Below are positions 56,802 through 64,000 of a stretch of DNA of 64,000 nucleotides, piece by piece (the first letter of the stretch is position 1; every line of letters starts with the position of its first letter). Origin of the DNA: Phellopilus nigrolimitatus (lineage: Eukaryota; Basidiomycota; Agaricomycetes; Hymenochaetales; Hymenochaetaceae); contig JAJOHG010000123.1 in assembly GCA_021029095.1 (NCBI GenBank), positions 1-64,000 of the forward strand, read 5' to 3'. The translations under genes were made by a program, and so were the position numbers. Under the pieces are notes generated by a model. It saw nothing but the letters and a program-made list of their open reading frames with translations. It had not been told where the DNA came from and did not search any database.

Positions 56802-57493
56802 CGTTTCGGACACTAGAAAGACGACAAGTAGAGTGATCCAACTAGTAGTGGTTGGAGGAAAACGTGTAGCAGCACTGCAGGACACATATAGCACGTTCAA
56901 GCTCCGCTCCCTTTCGGGATGTATGCACTTATTCAGACTCTGCATGCATATATTCGCATCTAGCTGGACAAATTTCAAACATCACAGAAGCTGTATAAGG
57001 ATGGGCGCCTCGTTTTCCGATGAATTGGGAAGAGGATCTGTCAGCACATCTGACAGCCAATAGGAAGGATGCAATCAGTCGGATCAATTTGTCAACGTAA
57101 CCGGCATGAGCGGCAAACTCATCAGGCTCGGCTAAGCCCACCGTATTTGGGTTATGTATACACTGGGAATTCATTTCAGCAACTTGCCAAAAAAAAAAGA
57201 CATTCAGAAATCGCGACCGCCATCGTTAAATGAGATTGCTGTGGTTTGTTGAAGCGTGAAACAAAGGAGTAGAAAGTAATACGATAGACGAGTCTAAGAC
57301 GACAGTAAAAGTCAGAAATGAGTCAGCTTCAAAAAAATTCGCGTTTTGGTTGGCGTCGTGACTCGTCGCGTCGGTGACACCACGCGTTGCCTCCGGCCTT
57401 TGCCTCGAACGGCCTGTCCCCGCCGACAACGACAGCCAGCGAACGGGACCATCGGGAAATGTGCAGCGGCTAGCGAACCTGCCTGGAGCCGTC
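56802..57493. other. Shared divergent promoter region
   Basis: Lies between the Ser-rich membrane gene (-) and the DUF6534 gene (+). The inverted counterpart is about 27,252-27,830. The right copy has about 80 bp just before the DUF6534 start that the left lacks. Confidence 0.5.
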
Positions 57494-59312
57494 ATGTTGA
57501 CGATGGACAAAAAAACAAGCCCGGCGCCCGGCGACACCATACCTGGCCTCGACGCGCGTATCGGGCCGTGGCTCGTCGCGACGCTCCTCCACTCCGTCGA
57601 GACGGGCATCATCATCGGGCAGGCCATCACGTTCCTGTCGTACACCAGCGCACGCGCCCCCGGGAGGTCGCGGGGCGTGCGCGAACGGCGCCTCGTGAAG
57701 ACCGTCGCGCTGTTCGTGCTCCTCATCGCGGTCCTGCAGACGTCCTCGAGCGTGTGGAACTCGTGGGACACGCTCGTGCGGAATTTCGGGAATGCGTACG
57801 AGGCGATCCAGGTGAGCTGGGTGATGAAGTCGCAGCAGATGATTGTGAGCACGCCCGCTATCGATCCGTTTTTTATATCCCATAATGCTGGATTTCGTTC
57901 TTACAGAACGTACTGCTGGCGGTACCCGTGCAAGCATTTCTCATCTGGCGATGTTGGCTGGTACGAGCTCTGGTCAGATCGTACGAAATTATACCTATTT
58001 ACAGTTTTAACAGACGATGAACCGCAACCCCTACATACTCGTTCGTTTTTTCTTCCCTCCCCTACAACTTCAAGTCGTTGACTTTCCGATGCAGTCTGGT
58101 CTAATAACGCTCGTGCTTGCTTCCCTCGCGATGTCTACCTATGTCACTTTCCGCATTTTTAAGGGCATGTCGGAGATCGTCTCGGAGGTATCCTCCGAGC
58201 TTCTAATCGTTAATCCATATGACCCTTTTTGTGAGTACGGGGTGTAGAATATCGCTCCCGTGTATGCTTGCTGACTTTTCCGACATGCTTGTACAGATAT
58301 CTTATCGTTGATTCTCCCGACCAGTATGTACACAACTGGTCATTGATATAATACCTGACACTTATAACTCTCCTAGTGCTGGACGTCTTGCTGACTGGAA
58401 TATGTAGGTTGTAGCTTAAACTGGGACCCTAGTCGAAAACTGATTCCACCTGATTCGAAGTGTTTACCTATTTCTTCCGTTCTCGGAATATTGTTATATC
58501 CCGCCACTTCCGCAAAGTTCGTCTAACTACCTCCGAAACGGCTTCTTGCAAGTAAATCGTCTGAACCCGTCTCGGCAAACTGCAGATCCTGTCCTCGCTC
58601 ATGGTCGTCATCTGGGAGGCCGCGCTCCCGCCCTGCGTGTGCTCGATAATCACGACCATCATGTATTTCGACAAGCGGCAGTCGTCCTTCTGGAACCTGA
58701 TGTTCCAGGAGGTGCTGGGCCAGCTGTACGTGATCAGCTTCTTCGTCACGGTGTACGTTCCCCACTCCGCCCCTCTGCAGCCTCCGCGCGCCGTACTCAG
58801 CGCAAGCGCCTTTTATTTATTTATTAATTAAAAGAAACGGCTTCTTGGGCGTCAAGCACAGCGACACCCGCAACAGTCATGCGACGCCCCTGAGCCCGAG
58901 CTGGGGCTTTTCCGGGGTCGAAGTCACGGAGTGTGGGTGGAAGCGTGAGAGGGAGCTCGAGCGCGGCGTGCAGGGCGGGCCGTCGATGGATCCCAGCGTG
59001 GCTGTTGATGTGAGCGCGCCTTTCCGTTTCCGTTCCTTTTCTTTTCACACTCCGTCCTTATTCCTAACGGCGACCTTTACACTCCAGGCACAGACGGCGC
59101 ACGGGCCCGATCACGCCGTCCCAGGCCTCGCCTTCGCGCGCTCGCGCTCGCCGCGCTCTCCGCGGCGGTCGCGCAACTCGCACTACCGCGTCGAGATGCC
59201 GGTCTCCGTGCTCGCGCCCGGCTGGGTGGGCATTGGCACGGACACGGAGGGTGCCGACACGAAGGGGCTGGGCGAGGGCAGCTGCGATGAGGACAGCCGC
59301 GAGCCGAAGTGA
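57494..59312 (+). CDS. DUF6534-type multi-pass membrane protein, right copy
   Basis: Nine exons (57494-57811, 57907-57960, 58014-58230, 58297-58323, 58377-58403, 58461-58516, 58586-58752, 58835-59009, 59088-59312) join in phase to 421 residues. Family-like landmarks are IPGLDARIGPWLVATLLHS, VQAFLIWRCWL, LASLAMSTYVTFRIF, LDVLLTG...FTYFFRSR, MVVIWEAALPP and LGQLYVISFFVTVNGFLGV. The pattern of about seven hydrophobic segments and a polar C-terminal tail fits fungal DUF6534 integral membrane proteins, whose function is unknown. Two exons are only 27 nt, and the junction 58,516/58,586 relies on a GTTCGT donor that skips two in-frame stops, so that part is least certain. Start could also be the ATG at 57,503. 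The tail is acidic, ending EDSREPK. Confidence 0.7.
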
Positions 59313-59789
59313 GACTCCCCGGTGCGCGTTTGGGAAGAAGGGGCTTGTAAGGTGGTACGCAGGATTAGTGTGGTCATGATATTCTTATATGTATATATGG
59401 ACAGAGCCTTGACTCGGTTTGCGTTTTCGGTGCCCAGCCGGAACTGCGACGAGCTTTTGTTGTTGTTGATTATATTAGCAGTGGTTCCCAACTTTGCGAC
59501 GGCATATATGCATGTCATGCTGCTAGTTGATTTCAGCCTCTTTTGTAGTTCCTTTACGGAGGGGCAAGAAGGAAATAAACGGAACAAGACGACACAGCGT
59601 CAAAAACGCAGCCTTGTAGCAACCGGAGTAAAAAAAGACTCGAAGTAATTGGTATTAAGAGAAAACAAAGACTAGGAGATAAAAGCCGATGAAAGGCACG
59701 ATATAGTATACCCCGATCCCCTCTAAAGAAAGGTGGAAAATCAGAATAGGCGGACTCACAAAATGAACATACATACGAGGTCAGAGCAT
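59313..59789. other. 3' flanks between convergent genes, right copy
   Basis: Inverted counterpart of 24,945-25,632. No gene seen. Confidence 0.6.
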
Positions 59790-61370
59790 TCAGCCCACCC
59801 AAACGACCTCCATGGTCGGAAAAGAGGCTCGAAGCTCTTCCTCTCCTACGAGCGGGCACCCAATGACCTCGAATTTCTCGATTTGCACGCCATCATCGAA
59901 AAGATCTTTTCGAACTTTCTCAAGAAATGAGCATTTCATTCCGTCACAGTTGCGAAAACGAAGAGTACGGAGTCGAGGAGCCTCGGCCTCGTAGTCACCC
60001 ATGTAGTCCATCCAATACATGTCCAATATATGCCCGGGCGCCTCGAGCCAGATGCTCTCCAGAACGAAGTAGAATGGTGCTGAAAACCAATTTGTATTTG
60101 GAATCCGGACCCTGAAATTGAAGATTGAGAATTTTGAGCGTCGAAATTTGGTGCACCGGTGCTAGGAGATCGTCACGTCGCGACGAGGGGCTATAGTCAG
60201 TCTCGAAGTCTACTCGACTTGGATAAACAATGGATAATGTCATTTCCACGAGATTCGGTGGATGAATAGCGTCGAGAACGCGTTCTGCAAACGATATCCA
60301 TGTTAGACCAATGACATGGAGCTGATAGCAAGTGATGGCGGAATTTCCAAGACTTGCACCTCCGCCGCCGTCGTCGTCATTGTCCATGTCTTCTTCAATG
60401 TCGACAAGCTCGATCTTCAGAGTCTTCAGCGAGGTTAGCCCTGCTAAAAACCGCACAAGACTATCAACAGGGAAACTAAGCGTGAATTTGAGATGGCAAA
60501 AAGATAAATGTTTCCCGAAAACAAGATTTGGCACGAAGTCGGTGACCTGGAGGCGTTTTATATTCTCAAATGACCAGGAGCCATATAATTTTCCAAATTG
60601 GAAGTAGCCGCGATAGCCAATAGATAGATCCTCGAGGATAGGCATGTGTACCTTTGAATGGTTAATCTGAATGAGGGAGGCTGAGGAATTGTCAAGGTCT
60701 TCGATAACAAGCTTTTTAAGCCGCATGCTTAGCGAGAAGATAAGATCCACACGCTTATTCCAGTCTTCAATCCCACGTTTCAAGAAAATGCTGGCAGTAA
60801 GGGACCGAGTGCCACTCCTGTTTGCCAGAGACGCGATTTGCTCGGAATCCATGCGCGTGTGAAGGTCGTAACTCGCCCAAATGAGAGGCGACGACAGCAT
60901 CGCTTGTCTGAATTGCGAGTTGACCTGGGACAGCTCCAATGCTTCTTTCAATGTTGGTGTGGTCCCAGCCAGTATCTCCGGGATAATCTCAAAGGGAAGG
61001 ATGCCTATGCCACTCTTAAGCCCCGCCCGAGCCATACGATGCTCGAAGGTCACAGTTTTCTCTTCCAGTGAGCGCGCCAAAATCTGAAGCGCGTGAAGCA
61101 TGTTCTTTGACCGTTCGTGAGTTCTTTTTACGTTCTGAACGGTCGAATCATCGTAAACGTCTTTTAAAGAGTCGAGACTCGAATTCCTGCGGTAAAACGT
61201 CGTTTATGGGTGTTAGGCTGTCGACAGAGCGTGAGCGCAACTCACTGTTCTTCCATAATTTCCTTCCATATATGATCTGCATGTGCGATCCCATCCGCAG
61301 CTTGGTTACCCTCCAAGAGAGCTAGTAATTTGGACAAATCTTTCCCGTCGAAGATCGAATCAGAAGACAT
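59790..61370 (-). pseudogene. LRR-like F-box protein, right copy, 11-bp deletion
   Basis: Exons 61370-61246 and 61186 onward match the intact left gene, including the same intron and phase. The F-box (ILPFEIIPEILAG...VNSQFRQAMLSSPLIW) and LRR strands are present. Near 60,060, where the left copy has ATGCCCCATGG, 11 bp are missing. The frame then shifts and stops at 59,995, giving 438 residues. The lost C-terminus is still readable downstream (RTLRFRNCDG to VVWVG) in the old frame. The acidic insert of the left copy is replaced by a shorter one (EEDMDNDDDGGGG). A truncated F-box protein might still be produced. Confidence 0.82.
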
Positions 61371-62032
61371 CGTCAACGAAGCGCGTGCCTTCCCTCAAGT
61401 TTCAGCGCTTGACGATATCTACCTTTGAGCAGAAATTACTATCCAGCTTCAAACTGGAATACGACAGGAACAATACTGACCTCGAATATCGACAGAAAGG
61501 AATGTGAAGGACTCGGATGAGAGATCAGTCCCGGACGAGTCGACACGGGCAGTGACTGTGACTGTTTCGCGACGCTCGACTGTAGCGTTTACGTTATCTT
61601 ATTCTGTCTTCTGCGCACAACTTGGGTCTTCTAATGACACGTAAATGCAAGTAATATAATGCGGAAAGTTTTTCCGTGTATATTAACAGCCATGAAGAAA
61701 GCGTGAGTGATTCCGTACACCAACTTACGATAAAGGCCGGAGGACACCAAAGGTGTCGTACTGAGTCCTGACTCATATACGCAAGTTCTACACAAGCAAG
61801 CACGCAGTGTAGATTGTGGAGGTAGTTAGACGGGCGCCAAATCAAGGACCGAAACACCGAAACAATAGGTAAATCGATGGGCAGCATGGCTTTTCGACAT
61901 TCGAGAAAGGGTAAGACAAGAAGAGCAGACGAAACGAAGTGACGGAACGGCAAGAGCTGGACTCTTATCAGTAAGAAATCAGTAAGAAAGAGAAAGGCGA
62001 AACAACTGAGAACTTGACTTAGGTATGCGTGG
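61371..62032. other. Intergenic region
   Basis: Contains promoter repeats of the LRR F-box family at about 61,545 and a stretch (61,775-61,830) shared, inverted, with 31,380-31,470. The 119-codon minus frame at 61,594-61,953 is not supported. Confidence 0.5.
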
Positions 62033-63294
62033 CTATTTACATATATTGTCTTTTATTGATTTTTCGGTCGTCATCGAGCCCGAGCCCTTAAAAAAGAAAT
62101 GAAAAAGGAGAAGGACTTGGTTTGTCTGCGGCCAGATGTCTACGTCCTTTTCACAGAAATTGGGATAAACAACGAAGAATGACATCTCAACGGTGTTCGG
62201 CGGAAAGATAGTGCGAAGGACACGCCTTGCGAACATGATCGATATTTTACCGATGACATGGAAAGAATACGAGGTGATGCTGGAAATGTCGACACCTGCA
62301 TGTTCTTCGATGCCGCCGTCATAGCCTGCTTCTGAGATATCGACGAGCTCGATTTTCAGATCTTTCAACGATAGAGATCCTATGAAACGTAGAAGACATT
62401 CAACATCGAACATCCGGGTGAATTTGATATGGCAATAAGATAAATATTGCCCGAAAACAGGCTTCGGGATGAAGTTCGTGACCTTGAGGCGTTTCGCATT
62501 CTTGTGTGACCATGAAGCATAGACATGTGCAAAGTTTGAGTTGCTTCGACAGCGAATGGATAGATCCTCAAGAATAGGCATGTCTAATCGGCCGTCTCGA
62601 GTGCAGGAAAGTTCGCAAATATCTTCGATTACGAGTTTTTTAAGTCGCGTTCTTAACGAGAGGATGCGATACACGCACTGATACCAGTCGGTAATCGTAT
62701 GGCGTGAAGAAATGCAGGCTGAAAGGGATAGGGTGCCACTCCTGTTTGCAAGAAACACGATCTGTTCGGAACTCATGCGCGTGTGAAGGCCGTAACTCGC
62801 CCAGATGCGAGGCGACGACAGCATCGCTTGTCTGAATTGCGAGCTGATATGTGCCATTTTCACTGCCTCCATGAGTGTTGGCCTGGTACTGACTAGTATA
62901 TTCGAGATAATGTTGTAGGGAAGAATGCCTATGCCATGCTTGATCCCCGCACGGTCCATGCGGTGCTCGAGATCCACGTTACATTCTTCCAAGGAGCGCG
63001 TCAAGGCCCGAAGCACGCGAAGCATGTTCCTAGGGCGTCTATGAGTACTCTTCATGCTCTCAACGGTCAATCTATCGTAACCGTCTCCCAGAGAGTCGAG
63101 ATCCGAGTCCCTGCAGCAAAGACCCGATCCTGAATGTCAGATTGTTGGCGGAGCCAGAATACGACGTACTGCACTTCGGCCAGTTTCCTCCATATTTGAC
63201 TAGGATATATGCTCCCATCTCCCACTGGTGTAGCTGATAGGAAAGCCAGCAGGTCGGAGAAGCTTTTGCCTTCAACAGTTGACTCGGAAAACAT
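62033..63294 (-). CDS. LRR-like F-box protein, third paralog, short C-terminus
   Basis: Exons 63294-63170 and 63110-62033 join in phase to 400 residues. It starts MFSESTVEGKSFSDLL and carries the F-box ILPYNIISNILVS...ISSQFRQAMLSSPRIW. LRR-like strands follow up to SFFVVYPNFCEKD. After that the family's last 110 or so residues are replaced by an unrelated basic tail (GSGSMTTEKSIKDNICK) reached through a T-rich stretch. This may be a truncation or a missed 3' splice: a TTTTTTAAG acceptor-like site precedes GGCTCGGG. An ATG nine bases upstream (MTRM) is in frame. The protein would keep Skp1 binding with a shortened substrate surface. Confidence 0.65.
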
Positions 63295-64000
63295 CCTCGT
63301 CAACGAAATATGCGACGCGAGTGCTCACTCGAGTTCGTGCGTTTGAGAGAGTCTATAACCTCGTAGCAAGAGTAATTGCTTTTCACTAACTAACGAAGAC
63401 AAGGACGTCTCGACTTCAAATAGTGACTGGAAGACGTCGGGACAGCATAGACGTGAACTCAAAACCCTGTCTGTGGCTTTGGCGCCGGGAAAACCAAATA
63501 GGCAAAAACAAAGCCAAACTAAACAAAGCCAAACTCGGTCGATATTCTCTGTATCAATGAAATTCTCGTCTTCGCCACTCGTCTGATTTCACTATGCTCG
63601 ATCTATACCGGGATAGACCCTCTCATAATGCTGAAGGATGTCGACGAACTCACCCCATGTTCTCACCTTCAGGATCGATACGAAAGGACGGACACGCGTT
63701 GAAGGCTGCAATATGTGAAGGGTATCCGGTGTAGTTTGTGAAGTAAGAAAGAAGCTCTTGTTACGGCTCAGCGCTCAGGTGTACGCTGACTTTCAAGACA
63801 CGTTCTTCCACCGAACCAATCGATCTGAAGTTAGCCACACCTAGTCCTCGAGGCAGCCTCGCGCATTCCATTGTCGTTGAGTCTTATATTCCGGTTTGAA
63901 TTTAGATCTTTGGATTCTTCCTGAATACGGAAGCCGTTCTGCAAAGGTACTTTTCTTCGCGCGGCGAGTATATATCTACTCTGTACATTCACTCGAACCA
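63295..64000. other. Right-end region without a recognised gene
   Basis: Upstream flank of the third LRR F-box gene. From 63,460 to the window end I see only short frames and no repeat shared with the rest of the window. Confidence 0.5.

Larger units (their letters stand above)
55565..61560. repeat. Right copy of inverted three-gene block
   Basis: Inverted counterpart of 23,100-28,862, with the same gene order, intron positions and flanks. Divergence between copies is visible in most lines, with indels in introns and intergenic parts. Confidence 0.85.

Noticed and set aside
1..64000. Subtelomere: search for telomeric TTAGGG arrays or helicase genes
   Set aside because: None seen. The repeat-rich character alone does not show a chromosome end.

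Overview
The window looks like an accessory, repeat-rich stretch of a filamentous basidiomycete genome (an Agaricomycete; a polypore-type fungus would fit, but this is inference). The reasons are multi-exon genes with introns of about 45-80 nt carrying GT...AG ends, and fungal families: F-box proteins with a degenerate propeller, LRR-like F-box proteins, DUF6534-type membrane proteins, a microsomal P450, a Cys-rich single-pass surface protein and FunK-like kinases. No operon-like layout, rRNA, CRISPR array or convincing tRNA was seen. Exon models were built by hand from splice signals and comparison between paralogs inside the window.

Layout. 1-11.9 kb is the left arm of an inverted segmental duplication whose partner lies at about 34.2-39.1 kb. 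It carries F-box gene copy A (minus), split by a 5.96-kb foldback-like transposon (3324-9278). 12.5-22.8 kb is mostly single-copy: a kinase-like gene (12552-13739), a 976-residue Cys-rich membrane protein (14752-17789), a gene-poor gap, and an eight-exon cytochrome P450 (20764-22837). 23.1-28.9 kb holds three genes (LRR F-box, DUF6534, Ser-rich membrane protein) that recur in inverted order at 55.6-61.6 kb. 29.9-31.1 kb is an LRR F-box paralog without its F-box. 32-55 kb is a nest of F-box copies B to H, alternating in orientation and mixed with broken kinase fragments and one apparently unrelated gene for a putative mitochondrial protein (49365-50039). The right end has the inverted three-gene block and a further LRR F-box gene (62033-63294).

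State of the genes. Of eight copies of the propeller-type F-box family, only D looks fully intact. F is intact if one GC-AG intron is spliced. E has a single-base frameshift in the F-box exon, C a single-base frameshift in exon 2, G a nonsense codon, B a deletion, H a 5' truncation, and A a transposon. In the inverted three-gene block decay is complementary: the left copy keeps the intact LRR F-box gene, while the right copy keeps the better DUF6534 and Ser-rich membrane genes.

The most notable object is the foldback-like element. Its >1-kb inverted arms are built of about 21-bp repeats beginning ATTGTAGAT. It has a 7-bp target duplication, and its empty site is preserved in paralog C in the same window.
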